Source: Limnobaculum xujianqingii (GTDB lineage: Bacteria; Pseudomonadota; Gammaproteobacteria; Enterobacterales; Enterobacteriaceae). Taken from it: DNA of 64,000 bases. Positions 46,735 to 55,780 of the stretch are shown one piece after another; within the stretch, counting starts at the first letter, position 1, and every line of letters begins with the position of its first letter. Where the stretch lies: contig NZ_JABMLK010000002.1 of assembly GCF_013394855.1 (NCBI RefSeq), positions 1-64,000 of the forward strand, in the 5' to 3' direction. Made by a program: the position numbers and the translations under genes. The notes beneath the pieces were generated by a model. The model made no database searches. It saw only the letters and a program-made list of their open reading frames with translations, and was not told where the DNA came from.

Positions 46735-46986
46735 TTATTCCTGATTGCCTTTGGCTTCTAACTCAGCCAGTCGCTTTTCTAATGCATTCAGTTTTTCACG
46801 GGTTCTTAGCAGAACCTGAGTCTGAATATCAAACTCTTCACGGCTGACCACATCCAGTTTCGCCAACTGATTCTGTAGCCCCTGACGGATCTTCTTCTCG
46901 ACTTCATCGCCCAGTTCGCGAATACCTTTCGGCATTGATTCGTGAATTTGTTTAGCTATCTGTTCAATTTTTTTCGGATCGATCAT
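46735..46986 (-). CDS. ubiK: Ubiquinone biosynthesis accessory factor UbiK
   Basis: UbiK (YqiC, BMFP family) is a small coiled-coil protein that helps the aerobic ubiquinone-synthesis complex with UbiJ. The 83-residue reading [21 protein letters not shown] has AAAGGTAG upstream; a longer reading from 47028 is less likely. The C-terminal half ([21 protein letters not shown]) is a trimeric coiled coil. It is divergent from the ribB leader, as in E. coli. Confidence 0.95.
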   Translation of the reverse strand: MIDPKKIEQIAKQIHESMPKGIRELGDEVEKKIRQGLQNQLAKLDVVSREEFDIQTQVLLRTREKLNALEKRLAELEAKGNQE

Positions 46987-47139
46987 TGGTCTACCTTTGA
47001 TGGTTGATGGCATCTTATTTAATCCCACTGATTAAGAGATAACCGCTAGTTTACTGTTTGTTTTGCAGAGTATAAACATTTGATAGCGGAGTGTCTTGGA
47101 TCTGTCAACTTTCTGTGGCTAAGATTTCCCTTGTCTGTA

Positions 47140-47168
47140 TTGCCCCTGCTATTAATAAGCGTTATAGT
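47140..47168 (+). promoter_or_regulatory. Likely ribB promoter with a palindrome on the -10
   Basis: TTGCCC (47140), a 17-bp spacer and TATAGT (47163-47168) fit a sigma-70 promoter that would start RNA just before the FMN riboswitch. A 10-bp inverted repeat AATAAGCGTT (47154-47163) / AACGCTTATT (47172-47181) surrounds the -10 and the expected start. Confidence 0.5.
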
Positions 47169-47176
47169 AGAAACGC

Positions 47177-47338
47177 TTATTCTCAGGGCGGGGTGGAAAT
47201 CCCCACCGGCGGTAAATCATTAAGCCTGATGGCAACATGAAAGCCCGCGAGCGCTTGAGCCTGATGAAAGTCAGCTTCAAGGTCAGCAGATCCGGTGTAA
47301 TTCCGGGGCCGACGGTTATAGTCCGGATGGGAGAGAGT
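47177..47338 (+). promoter_or_regulatory. FMN riboswitch (RFN element)
   Basis: All conserved RFN blocks are seen in order: AGGGCGGGGTG, CCCCACCGGCGGTAAAT, AGCCCGCGAGCGC, GGTCAGCAGATCCGGTG, CCGGGGCCGACGGTTA and AGTCCGGATGGGAGAGAG. A P1 stem TTATTCTC/GAGAGTAA closes it. It binds FMN and lowers ribB expression. The expression platform should lie in the 109 bp between it and the ribB start. Confidence 0.98.
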
Positions 47339-47447
47339 AATGACAATGGTCGGGCATTCGCTCGCCTTACGTTATTTTAGGCTTTTCGCCTGCTTCCTAA
47401 GCTGCCCTGATTCTGGTAATCCATATAAATTAAGAGGTTATTTTACC

Positions 47448-48101
47448 ATGAATCAGACATTACTTTCCGAATTCGGTACCCCAATTGCTCGCGTTGAACT
47501 TGCGCTGGATGCTTTGCGCAATGGTCGTGGCGTTATGGTGCTTGACGATGAAAACCGTGAAAACGAAGGCGACATGATCTTTGCCGCCGAAACTATGACC
47601 GTTGAGCAAATGGCTCTGACCATTCGCCATGGTAGTGGTATCGTTTGTCTGTGCATTAACGAACAAACCCGTGAACAGCTGAACTTACCTATGATGGTTC
47701 CAGCTAACTCCAGCCGCTATCAGACGGCGTTTACCGTCACTATCGAAGCTGCTGAAGGGGTCACGACCGGTGTTTCTGCTTCTGACCGGGTTACCACTAT
47801 TCGTGCGGCTATCGCAGATGGTGCAACAGCTAACAGCTTACACAGCCCAGGTCACGTTTTCCCATTATGTGCCCGTACCAGTGGTGTATTAACCCGCCGC
47901 GGCCATACTGAAGCAACTATCGATTTAGTTACTCTGGCTGGCTTTAAGCCAGCAGGCGTACTTTGTGAACTTACCAATGACGATGGCAGCATGGCAAATG
48001 CGCCACAGGTTATTGAGTTTGGTAAACAACATAATATGCCGGTGGTAACCATTGAAGATCTGGTTATGTATATTGAGCAACACGCCAGAAAAGCCAGCTG
48101 A
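47448..48101 (+). CDS. ribB: 3,4-dihydroxy-2-butanone 4-phosphate synthase RibB
   Basis: Makes the four-carbon unit of riboflavin from ribulose-5-phosphate. The 217 residues equal E. coli. The metal and substrate loop [16 protein letters not shown] (about 33-48), HGSGIVC and the HTEATIDL motif are all present. The ATG at 47448 follows AAGAGG; an upstream in-frame extension lies in the riboswitch leader. Single gene ended by a strong terminator. Confidence 0.98.
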   Translation: MNQTLLSEFGTPIARVELALDALRNGRGVMVLDDENRENEGDMIFAAETMTVEQMALTIRHGSGIVCLCINEQTREQLNLPMMVPANSSRYQTAFTVTIEAAEGVTTGVSASDRVTTIRAAIADGATANSLHSPGHVFPLCARTSGVLTRRGHTEATIDLVTLAGFKPAGVLCELTNDDGSMANAPQVIEFGKQHNMPVVTIEDLVMYIEQHARKAS

Positions 48102-48112
48102 TTGTTATATTG

Positions 48113-48144
48113 ATAATAAAAGCCGCATTAGCGGCTTTTATTAT
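48113..48144. terminator. Terminator after ribB
   Basis: A perfect 14-bp stem ATAATAAAAGCCGC/GCGGCTTTTATTAT with loop ATTA, 12 bp past the stop; A- and U-runs on both sides allow use in either direction. Confidence 0.92.
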
Positions 48145-48186
48145 GACTGATGACAAAGTCAGATGATTCAGTTTTATTTTTTAGCA

Positions 48187-48359
48187 TAGCCAATCGGAGG
48201 GAGAGCTTTCCGTGGGGGGCGACTTGGCGTAAGCCAACGAAGTGCCCGTAGGAAAGGTAGGCCCGACGCGCTCCGCAGCTAAGTACAGATGGTTTTCCGG
48301 TCGAGCACAAAGCGCATATAAGCACTTCATTTTTTACGGCCGGAATATTCTCAGGTTCT
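48187..48359 (+). repeat. Structured intergenic repeat element, copy 2
   Basis: Homologous to 36336-36507. The same GACTTGGCGTAAGCCAACGA core is present. The outer stem is CTTTCC (48206-48211) with GGAAAG (48251-48256), against GGGT/ACCC in copy 1, so both arms changed together. The 3' hairpin is TTCCGGTCG/CGGCCGGAA (48295/48337), again differing in paired positions. It lies in the ribB-zupT gap, which has no gene. Confidence 0.75.
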
Positions 48360-48382
48360 AATAAAAAAACAAAAAGAATAAA

Positions 48383-49150
48383 TTACCCAACAGTCCATAA
48401 CTGCAACATCATCAAACTCAACCCCATCACCGACATGCCACAAAGAATACCGTAGCTTGGATTATTATTCGGGTCGATTTCTTTGGCTAACGGCATCAGT
48501 TCATCAACCGATAGCGCCACCATAATCCCGGCAACCGCTGACATTATCGAAGCCATAATTACCGGAGAAACGTTCGGGCCAAGCAGCAAAAAGGCAAACA
48601 GGCCGCCAACAATTTCAGCAACACCAGAAAGGCCAGCCCAGAGCAATGCAGTGCGTTTTGAGCCCGTCGCCGCATATACCGGACCCGCTACCGCCAGACC
48701 TTCAGGAATATTATGGATGGTAACCGCCAAAGCAATCCCCAGACCCAGCTCCCAGTTAGTGCTGGCAGTTACGAAAGTGGCGATACCTTCAGGAAAGTTA
48801 TGCAGGCTAATACCCAAGGTGAGTAAAATTGCAGTACGTCTCAGATTACGAGAGGGCATTTTTCCCGGTGTCAGATCGTGAGCATGCTGGTGGGGCAGTA
48901 TGCGATCCAGCAAGAAGTAACCAAGCAGCCCAATAATAAACATGCTGTACCCCAATACCGGAGACATTCCCGGCGTATTGAGTGAGGCTGGCAGCATTTC
49001 CATCAGGGAGATTAATAACATAATACCTGCGGCAAAACCAAGTGCGAATGCCAGTACGCGATTCGAGGGTTTTTGACCGATAATCCCCAGAAAAGCACCT
49101 ATAAAGGTAGAGCCCCCGGCAAGTACAGTAAGAATTAGTGGAACTGACAT
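48383..49150 (-). CDS. zupT: Zinc/metal transporter ZupT
   Basis: ZIP-family importer of zinc and other divalent metals in the inner membrane. The 255 residues (E. coli 257) have about eight membrane segments and the paired metal motifs HNFPEG (about 120) and HNIPEG (about 149). A His-containing loop HQHAHD lies between. The ATG at 49150 is chosen as the E. coli-like start (MSVPLILT); GAGG lies four bases upstream. A Fur-like box sits 15 bp ahead of this start. Confidence 0.96.
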   Translation of the reverse strand: MSVPLILTVLAGGSTFIGAFLGIIGQKPSNRVLAFALGFAAGIMLLISLMEMLPASLNTPGMSPVLGYSMFIIGLLGYFLLDRILPHQHAHDLTPGKMPSRNLRRTAILLTLGISLHNFPEGIATFVTASTNWELGLGIALAVTIHNIPEGLAVAGPVYAATGSKRTALLWAGLSGVAEIVGGLFAFLLLGPNVSPVIMASIMSAVAGIMVALSVDELMPLAKEIDPNNNPSYGILCGMSVMGLSLMMLQLWTVG

Positions 49151-49164
49151 AAAACCTCTCATAT

Positions 49165-49183
49165 GAGAATGATTATCATCGCC
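49165..49183 (-). promoter_or_regulatory. Fur-like box ahead of zupT
   Basis: Read leftward, GGCGATGATAATCATTCTC matches about 15 of 19 positions of the Fur consensus (GATAATGATAATCATTATC). It overlaps the leader immediately before the ribosome binding site of zupT. Whether Fur, or the related Zur, binds is untested. Confidence 0.5.
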
Positions 49184-49466
49184 GATGATAGCAAACCTGA
49201 CAAAAATATCGAATATAGATTAGCAATTTATTTGATAGGGTGAATAAATCAGCAGTTGTTCAATTTTTTTGACCCTGTCTGTCAGGCTTATCCTCTTTTA
49301 AACAACAGGATAAAGCTTAAGATATCACCTATCGTTACAACATATGTTTATCTGAACGAACAATTAATTTTAATCCCGGATTGGTTTTCTGATGCAGATA
49401 ATCTGCCTTAGTAAATAGCATCAGCTATCAGGATAATCAACCTGAACTAAAAACAGAGGAAAAATA

Positions 49467-50257
49467 ATGAACAACAGCTTAATGCCCGCCCTGTTTTTGG
49501 GGCACGGTAGCCCAATGAACGTACTGGAAGAGAATATTTATACTCAGGCATGGCACCATTTGGGTAACACATTGCCACGCCCAAAAGCGATTCTTGCGGT
49601 TTCGGCCCACTGGTATACCCGTGGAACGGCGGTTACGGCAATGGAACATCCTAAAACGATCCATGATTTTGGTGGTTTTCCTCAGGCGCTATTTGACACT
49701 CAATACCCGGCTAAAGGTTCTCCGCAACTGGCTGCACGAATTCAGGAATTACTGGCTCCGGTTTCTGTCATTGCGGATATGACCGAGTGGGGATTAGATC
49801 ATGGTACCTGGGGCGTATTGATAAAAATGTATCCTGATGCTGACATTCCTGTCGTTCAGTTAAGCATTGATGCCACCCAACCGGCAGCTTATCACTATCA
49901 ACTGGGCCAAAAGTTAGCGGCTTTACGCCGTGAAGGCGTGATGATCGTTGCCAGCGGTAACGTGGTGCATAACCTGCGGATGGCAAGATGGCAAGATGGC
50001 AGGGTAATCAACAGCCTTTTGACTGGGCGGAACGTTTCGATAATTTTGTACGCGACAATCTGACCTGGCAGGGGGATAACCACCCACTGGTTAACTTTAT
50101 GGACAACCCGGATGCACATCTGGCCTGTCCAACACCAGAACACTATTTACCGTTGCTGTATGTGCTGGGAGCTCGGGAATATAACGAACCAGTAAGCATA
50201 CCGGTGGATGGTATTGAAATGGGGTCGTTGAGTATGTTGTCGGTTAAGGTGGGATAG
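49467..50257 (+). pseudogene. ygiD: ygiD (DODA-type extradiol dioxygenase), frameshifted by an 8-bp duplication
   Basis: YgiD opens aromatic rings of L-DOPA-type substrates (LigB superfamily). The first 171 codons match the family, with the metal-site HGSPMN and SAHWYTRG blocks and GNVVHNLR. After an 8-bp tandem repeat the frame is lost and the product ends at 50063. The rest, MARWQGNQQPFDWAERF to GIEMGSLSMLSVKVG, lies in another frame to 50257. Removing one 8-bp unit gives one frame of 260 codons. Either a recent inactivation or a reversible repeat switch. The truncated product (198 residues) lacks the C-terminal quarter. Confidence 0.92.
49980..50003 (+). repeat. 8-bp tandem repeat causing the ygiD frameshift
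   Basis: Three units follow one another: ATGGCAAG, ATGGCAAG and ATGGCAGG. Two units restore the family frame (Arg-Met-Ala-Arg-Trp-Gln-Gly), so the third is an insertion by slippage. Confidence 0.92.
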
Positions 50258-50310
50258 GTTTTTTTTGACCTTTATGAGCACTGGAATTCAGCCGACAACT
50301 GAATGAGGGT

Positions 50311-50538
50311 AGCACGGCTGGCATGGATGCCAGCCGAGGCGCAGCGACGTAGGACAAAATTGCAGGAGCAATTTTGAACAGCACGAAGTGCTGGCCCAAA
50401 GGGCCGAGCCTCATGGATGAGGCGAGTACTCCGGCTCTGCGCCGGTGCGTAAGCCCGAATGAAGGCGGAGGGAAGTCGCGTAGCGACCTGGATTCGTGTG
50501 CGAAAGCGCGGGATTGTTAAGGGGGCTCGCTAGCCCCC
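50311..50538. repeat. Array of GC-rich hairpins after ygiD
   Basis: The 372-bp gap between ygiD and ygiC has no gene. It holds a row of close-packed palindromes: GGCTGGCAT/ATGCCAGCC (50316-50335), CAAAATTGC/GCAATTTTG (50355-50376), CAGCAC/GTGCTG (50379-50393), GGCCC/GGGCC (50393-50405), GCCTCAT/ATGAGGC (50408-50423), CCGGC/GCCGG (50431-50445), GTCGC/GCGAC (50475-50487) and GGGGGCT/AGCCCCC (50521-50538). The last resembles a terminator. Its style is that of mosaic interspersed repeats; I do not recognise the family. Confidence 0.7.
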
Positions 50539-50629
50539 TTGACTCGGCCACTTACACGATGGTCTATTTGAACTCGGTACTATTAGTGGACGAAATTTAC
50601 TCGGAATTAATGGGTTTTTATCAAACACA

Positions 50630-51787
50630 TTAGTCCAATATGATATGCGGATAATACCGCGAAAGATCCTGAGTAATTAAGCTACGGTCTTCCCGCAGGC
50701 CAATACCACAAGGCTCATCATCTACCAGCCAGCTGCCAATCAGGGTGTAGCTGTCATTAAAGCGCGGTAGCGGGTGGAATTGCTGGATAATCATTCCTTC
50801 TTCGCCGTAAGGCCCATCGACTTTGCACACTTCCTGACCATTTTCGATAATCTGAATGTTGGCACCTTCCCGTGAAAATAGCGGTTTGGAAACGTAATGG
50901 TTCAGATTATGGGTTTCACCGGCGAAATAGGCCGGTAGCAGGTTTGGATGATTAGGGAACATCTCCCACAACAAAGGCAACAGCGCTTTATTGGAGATAA
51001 TGCTTTTCCATGCAGGCTCTAACCAACGCACGCCAGCGTCAGCCAGCTTGGTAGAGAAGATCTCCCGGAACATGAATTCCCAGGGGTAAAGCTTGAACAG
51101 ATTGCTGATGACCTGATCTTCGGTATCAGTAAACTGGCCTTTCTCACCCAGACCAATCTCTTCAATAAACATAAATTCATTGGCTAAACCTGCTTCGTTA
51201 GCGCAGTCTTGCAAATACTGTACGGTACCGCGATCTTCTTCGGTATCCTGGCAGCAGGCAAAATGCAGCAGATTAAAACCATGTTGTGCTTTCAGCTCGG
51301 CAAAACGCTCAATCAGCTTATCCTGCAAGCTATTGAACTGATCGGCATCGTGGCGCAGCTTACCTGCATTTACCTGATCTTCCAGCCACATCCATTGGAA
51401 AAAGGCCGTTTCATACAGCGATGTTGGGGTATCAGCATTATTCTCCAACAGTTTGGCCGGGTTTTTACCATCGTAGGCCAGGTCGAGGCGAGAATAGAGC
51501 GACGGCTGTTGGGTTTTCCATGAAGTACGAACAAAATCCCAACAGTGTTTAGGAATATGGAATTTGGTTAACAGCTCTTCACTGTTAACCACTTTCTCTA
51601 CCACCTGTAAGCACATCTGGTGCAGCTCTGCGGTGGTGTTTTCCAACTCTTCAATTTGTGCCAGTGAGAACTGGTAGTAGGCATCTTCACACCAGTATGG
51701 TTCGCCATACATAGTGTGAAAATTGAAACCGTATTCAGTAGCTACTTCACGCCAGTTTGGACGTTCGGTAATAGATTGACGAATCAT
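50630..51787 (-). CDS. ygiC: ATP-grasp enzyme YgiC (glutathionylspermidine synthase-like)
   Basis: Homologue of the synthetase domain of glutathionylspermidine synthase, 385 residues (E. coli 386). Typical are the start [24 protein letters not shown], and the ATP-grasp end [15 protein letters not shown] and [17 protein letters not shown]. The true substrate is not known. It follows ygiB by 12 bp, as in the E. coli tolC-ygiBC operon. Confidence 0.96.
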   Translation of the reverse strand: MIRQSITERPNWREVATEYGFNFHTMYGEPYWCEDAYYQFSLAQIEELENTTAELHQMCLQVVEKVVNSEELLTKFHIPKHCWDFVRTSWKTQQPSLYSRLDLAYDGKNPAKLLENNADTPTSLYETAFFQWMWLEDQVNAGKLRHDADQFNSLQDKLIERFAELKAQHGFNLLHFACCQDTEEDRGTVQYLQDCANEAGLANEFMFIEEIGLGEKGQFTDTEDQVISNLFKLYPWEFMFREIFSTKLADAGVRWLEPAWKSIISNKALLPLLWEMFPNHPNLLPAYFAGETHNLNHYVSKPLFSREGANIQIIENGQEVCKVDGPYGEEGMIIQQFHPLPRFNDSYTLIGSWLVDDEPCGIGLREDRSLITQDLSRYYPHIILD

Positions 51788-51799
51788 TAAAAATTAACC

Positions 51800-52462
51800 T
51801 TAGCCACCGAATGAACGACTTTTTGTTGATGAGCTGTTTGAAGACGAGCTGCTGCGTGACATGCTATTTTGTTTCGCCACTGAATCACCAAAACCACCGC
51901 GGGTAACGGTTGTCGTGGTAGCTGGCTTAGGTGCCAGCGCGCTCTTATCCACTTTCATGCTTCTGCCAGTGGTTGCATTGCCATAGCTACGACCTGTTGA
52001 GTCAACAAATTTGCCGTTAGCCGGGCTACCTGCTGCTTTAGAAGTAAACAGTGGAGATTGACCATAGCCACCACCCATCATGCGGCCCATCATATAACCC
52101 GCCATCAGCGGCATCCACATGCTGCTTTGTTGTGGTTGTGCTGCCATACCTGCCTGAGCAGGAGCTTCGGTACATTGAGCTTCACCAAATTCGGCTACGC
52201 AATCTTCTTTAGTTGCGTATTTTGGTGCGGTTTTTACTGCTTCTTCCAGCGCCTGATTATAAGCAATGGTGCACTGATCGCCCATTGATGGGTTACTTTG
52301 TTTACATTCATCCGCATTCTGGAACAGGGATACGCTTTCGTCAGCCTGTTCACAGCCCGACAGCATAAATACGGCACTTATTGCCAGCGCAACAGGGGCT
52401 AAACGATAAGTACGGAAGGATTTACGAAAAGAGTCACGGTTGATGTGTTTAGTGCGTTTCAT
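51800..52462 (-). CDS. ygiB: DUF1190 lipoprotein-like protein YgiB
   Basis: The 220 residues (E. coli 223) start [29 protein letters not shown] with a basic leader, then a hydrophobic core and a lipobox-like MLSGCEQ (Cys37). The middle has [11 protein letters not shown] and other paired Cys, and the tail is rich in Gly, Ser and Thr, ending in SFGG. Function unknown; kept with tolC and ygiC in enterobacteria. A 359-bp gap separates it from tolC and holds the tolC terminator. Confidence 0.94.
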   Translation of the reverse strand: MKRTKHINRDSFRKSFRTYRLAPVALAISAVFMLSGCEQADESVSLFQNADECKQSNPSMGDQCTIAYNQALEEAVKTAPKYATKEDCVAEFGEAQCTEAPAQAGMAAQPQQSSMWMPLMAGYMMGRMMGGGYGQSPLFTSKAAGSPANGKFVDSTGRSYGNATTGRSMKVDKSALAPKPATTTTVTRGGFGDSVAKQNSMSRSSSSSNSSSTKSRSFGG

Positions 52463-52760
52463 GAGTTATCAGTCCCAGAGTTAAATTCAAAAATCGTATT
52501 GCTGCCAGTGCTGCTAATTTTCAGAAAAATAACTCATCTATGTTCATTACTTTAGAAGGGATAAAAAGAACATAAATGTATTGGTGGTTTAGCTGAAAAC
52601 GTAGAGCCAGACAGGGAAATTCCCTTTATGCATGTACCCAGTAGAATAGGCGAAATAAGCGATAAATTAAAGCAAAGATCGATGCTTTAGCCACAATTGA
52701 GGGTTCTGGCGGGAAAAATGTGCGCTGAATCGCGATTTTAGCGAAAGGTAGGTAAAAAAA

Positions 52761-52789
52761 TTCCCCCGGACTCAGAGAATTCGGGGGAA
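52761..52789 (-). terminator. Intrinsic terminator after tolC
   Basis: Leftward RNA forms an 8-bp stem TTCCCCCG/CGGGGGAA around a 13-base loop followed by seven U. The remaining 52463-52760 shows no gene and probably carries the ygiBC promoter. Confidence 0.9.
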
Positions 52790-52821
52790 CAGAGATATTA
52801 CCACTTGGGTTAATTAAAGAT

Positions 52822-54174
52822 TTATTCTTTAACTTTAATCACCGGAATGGTTGAGCTTGGTTTACCCAGAGTTTTATTAAGTAAATCCAGATCGGTTTCG
52901 TTCAATGTGCCTAGCGTATATTTGATGTTTAACTGATTAATCAGATAATCATAACGTGCGTTGGACAGTTGTTGCTTGGCGTTATACAGGGTAGTCGTCG
53001 CGTTTAACACGTCCACGATGGTACGAGTACCCACATCATAACCTGCCTGAGTGGCTTCTAATGAGCTTTGTGCAGAAACCACGGTTTGTTTATAAGCATT
53101 CACTGAGCTGATAGATGCAGAGACGTTATTGTAAGAAGAACGTACGATTTGCACTACAGAGCGATGTGCGCTTTCTAACGCTTCACTGGCACCAACGTAA
53201 TTATATTGTGCCTGCTTAACGCGGGAACTTGTCTGACCGCCGCTGAACAGCGGGAAGCTTAGCGTAAAGCCAGCAGTGGTATTACCGTTAATGCTATCGT
53301 TTTGACCCAGAGTGCTGGTACCGCGGTAGTCATTGTTAGACAGCCCACTGGAGGCGGTAAATGCTAACGTTGGCATATGACCTGTCTGTTGCAATTTAAC
53401 CTGTTCGCGGGATAAATCCTGAGCCAAACGGGCAGTTAACAGGTTCAGGTTACGGCTTTCCGCTTCCTGTAGCAGAGTATTAACGTCATTAGGACGACGA
53501 GTACTGAAACGCGCGGTGTCCAGCGAGCTCAGTTCCGGATAGAACATTCCGGTAATCTGGCGCAGAACTTCCAGAGAGTTTTCCAGATTGTTGCGGGCGG
53601 TTACTTCGTCTGCCAGCGTCTGGTCATATTGTGCCTGGGCGTTTTGCACATCAGTAACAGCGACCAGACCTACGTTAAAACGTTGGCGAGCCTGATCTAA
53701 CTGACGATAAAGCGCATCTTTCTGTGCTTCAGTAGTAGAAAGAATATCCAGACTACGCAATACATTAAAATAAGCGGTAGCCGTATCGAGAATCAGCGTT
53801 TGTTGCTGAGCCTGATAAGAAACGTCCTGAACGCCTGCTTGTTTTTCAGTAATATTAAGCTGGCGCCATAAAGACATATCAAAAATAGTTTGGCTTAATT
53901 GCAAAGTGCCACTGGTCACATCACTTTTACTGCCGCTGTTGTCACGATAGCCACGGTTAATGTTATAACCTGCATTTAAACCTAATTGAGGCAGCAGGGC
54001 ACCGCGAGACTCACTAATTTTTTCATAGGCTGCATCACGATCGGATTCTGACTTACGTAAGTCAGGGTTATTGCTTTTAGCCTGCTGGTAAACTTGCAGT
54101 AAATTTTCGGCATAGCTTGAAGTGCTCAGGCCAACCAGGCTAAGACCAATAATCAAAGGAAGCAGTTTTTTCAT
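52822..54174 (-). CDS. tolC: Outer membrane efflux channel TolC
   Basis: Trimeric channel-tunnel for AcrAB-type pumps and type I secretion. A signal peptide (to SYA, about 22) precedes two repeated outer membrane factor domains, with the coiled-coil helices and the repeat phrases RQRFNVGLVAVTDVQNAQAQYDQ and QAGYDVGTRTIVDVLNATTTLYNAK. At 450 residues it is shorter than E. coli TolC (493): the protein stops shortly after LNETDLDLLNKTLGKPSS, missing the flexible Thr/Ser-rich tail, which is dispensable in E. coli as far as I know. Divergent from nudF. Confidence 0.96.
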   Translation of the reverse strand: MKKLLPLIIGLSLVGLSTSSYAENLLQVYQQAKSNNPDLRKSESDRDAAYEKISESRGALLPQLGLNAGYNINRGYRDNSGSKSDVTSGTLQLSQTIFDMSLWRQLNITEKQAGVQDVSYQAQQQTLILDTATAYFNVLRSLDILSTTEAQKDALYRQLDQARQRFNVGLVAVTDVQNAQAQYDQTLADEVTARNNLENSLEVLRQITGMFYPELSSLDTARFSTRRPNDVNTLLQEAESRNLNLLTARLAQDLSREQVKLQQTGHMPTLAFTASSGLSNNDYRGTSTLGQNDSINGNTTAGFTLSFPLFSGGQTSSRVKQAQYNYVGASEALESAHRSVVQIVRSSYNNVSASISSVNAYKQTVVSAQSSLEATQAGYDVGTRTIVDVLNATTTLYNAKQQLSNARYDYLINQLNIKYTLGTLNETDLDLLNKTLGKPSSTIPVIKVKE

Positions 54175-54410
54175 GGGCGATCCTTGTTGTACAGCAGTAA
54201 TGTTGTTTTGACTGATTGCTACGGTCAGATATTAAATATAGTCGCAAATTCTACCAGAGTATTCCTTATAATAAAGGTAGCTTTATGTGCCATCCCGGCA
54301 TTATTTACAGAAAATTTACCTATTTCTGGCATTTATCTGTTGAAGCTGTCTGGTATAGCTAACTTAATAGACGCTATAAGACCACTTATCGACTAAAAGA
54401 GAAAGAAATA

Positions 54411-55043
54411 ATGAAGTTATCTCAATCAGTACCCGTGACATTAGGTAAGGATGATGTGGAAATTATTTCACGAAAGCCACTTTTTCGCGGTTTCTTTTCG
54501 CTGACGGAATACCGTTTTCGCCACCGTTTGTTTGATGGCAGCATGAGTGGTGAAGTGGTCAGGGAGATTTTTGAACGCGGTCATGCCGGAGTATTACTGG
54601 CTTATGATGCGGTTCGCGATACCGTGGTATTGATTGAACAAATCCGTATTGCTGCGTTAGAAACCAGCGATAGTCCCTGGCTGTTAGAGTTAGTTGCCGG
54701 CATGATTGAACCCGATGAAAATATTGAAGAAGTGGTTCGTCGCGAAGCACAGGAAGAAGCGGGTATTGTTATTGGCCGTTGTAAGCCGGTTCTCAGCTAT
54801 TTAGCCAGTCCCGGCGGGACCAGCGAGCGTTCGTCAATTATGGTAGGTGAAGTTGATTCTTCTAAAGCCAGCGGCATTCATGGTCTGGCCGAAGAACATG
54901 AAGATATTCGTGTTCATGTGGTCAGTCGTGAGCAGGCTTATCGTTGGGTGGAAGAGGGAATTATTGATAATGCGGCAGCAATTATTGCATTGCAGTGGTT
55001 ACAACTGAATTATCAAACTTTACGGGCTGAATGGCAGAATTAA
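54411..55043 (+). CDS. nudF: ADP-ribose pyrophosphatase NudF
   Basis: Nudix enzyme that splits ADP-ribose to AMP and ribose-5-phosphate. 210 residues (E. coli 209). The Nudix box GMIEPDENIEEVVRREAQEEAGI (about 97-119) has every key residue. It starts the nudF-yqiB-cpdA-yqiA-parE cluster, divergent from tolC, but here an extra small gene (55153) lies before yqiB. Confidence 0.97.
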   Translation: MKLSQSVPVTLGKDDVEIISRKPLFRGFFSLTEYRFRHRLFDGSMSGEVVREIFERGHAGVLLAYDAVRDTVVLIEQIRIAALETSDSPWLLELVAGMIEPDENIEEVVRREAQEEAGIVIGRCKPVLSYLASPGGTSERSSIMVGEVDSSKASGIHGLAEEHEDIRVHVVSREQAYRWVEEGIIDNAAAIIALQWLQLNYQTLRAEWQN

Positions 55044-55152
55044 AATCGGACAATTGATGATTTTATACCGCAGAGATTTTATTCTGCGGTTTCCTGTTAA
55101 ATTATCCGGAGGCTGCTAATATAAAAGGAATAATTATGAGAGGGGGTGTGCT

Positions 55153-55491
55153 GTGGCCAATAAAATTGTTGATAATATTATTAACAGCATTGAGCTAATT
55201 ACCGATCCGTGGATTGATTCTGAAATTCACGATTTTTTCCATCTGGATGAGAATGTTGTTGAATTTAGCTATGAAGTAATTGATAACAAATACTATATTG
55301 AGGTGATGTTAAAACAACCTGATATTCATACAATTAAAATGCATTTCATGTCGTTTGTTTCGTTGATGCAACACTCTAATTTCACTTTTTACTCCAGAAA
55401 AGCAAATGATCAAATTATCAGTTACAGGCTGATTTCTGGTGGTAGCGATATGAAAGGTTTTTATTGTGAGGTTAATTACGAACATATTTAA
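55153..55491 (+). CDS. Small cytoplasmic protein of unknown function (112 aa)
   Basis: A GTG start preceded by AGGGGG opens a 112-residue acidic protein with no signal peptide or membrane segment. Patterns such as WIDSEIHDFFHLDENVVEFSYEVIDNKYYIEVMLKQPDIHTIK suggest an alternating beta-strand fold. I do not recognise the family. It lies between nudF and yqiB, which are adjacent in E. coli, and is more AT-rich than its neighbours, so it may be acquired. The next 289 bp up to yqiB are AT-rich with no visible gene. Confidence 0.65.
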   Translation: MANKIVDNIINSIELITDPWIDSEIHDFFHLDENVVEFSYEVIDNKYYIEVMLKQPDIHTIKMHFMSFVSLMQHSNFTFYSRKANDQIISYRLISGGSDMKGFYCEVNYEHI

Positions 55492-55780
55492 TACATAATA
55501 TTATTGTGGCTATAGGGATGTAACACCGCAGTATTTTCCGTAAATGTCATTATTATATTATGCCTGATAAACCCCAGGCATATTTAACAACATATATAAA
55601 CGTCCACTCTCCTCCTTTACTTTTCCTGACTAATTGATTCTTTATTTCTGTGTGGTTTCTGAATAATAATAGGTCGCCTGATATTGAGACTACCGTATAG
55701 AATAATTGTGCTGATAAAGTTGAGCTAAAAACGAGTGATAAATTGATTTTGTATGATAAAAAGACAATGGGCAGGGTGAA

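Noticed and set aside
50311..50538. Hairpin array read as a CRISPR
   Set aside because: The palindromes differ in sequence and spacing, there are no identical repeats with unique spacers, and no cas genes are present.
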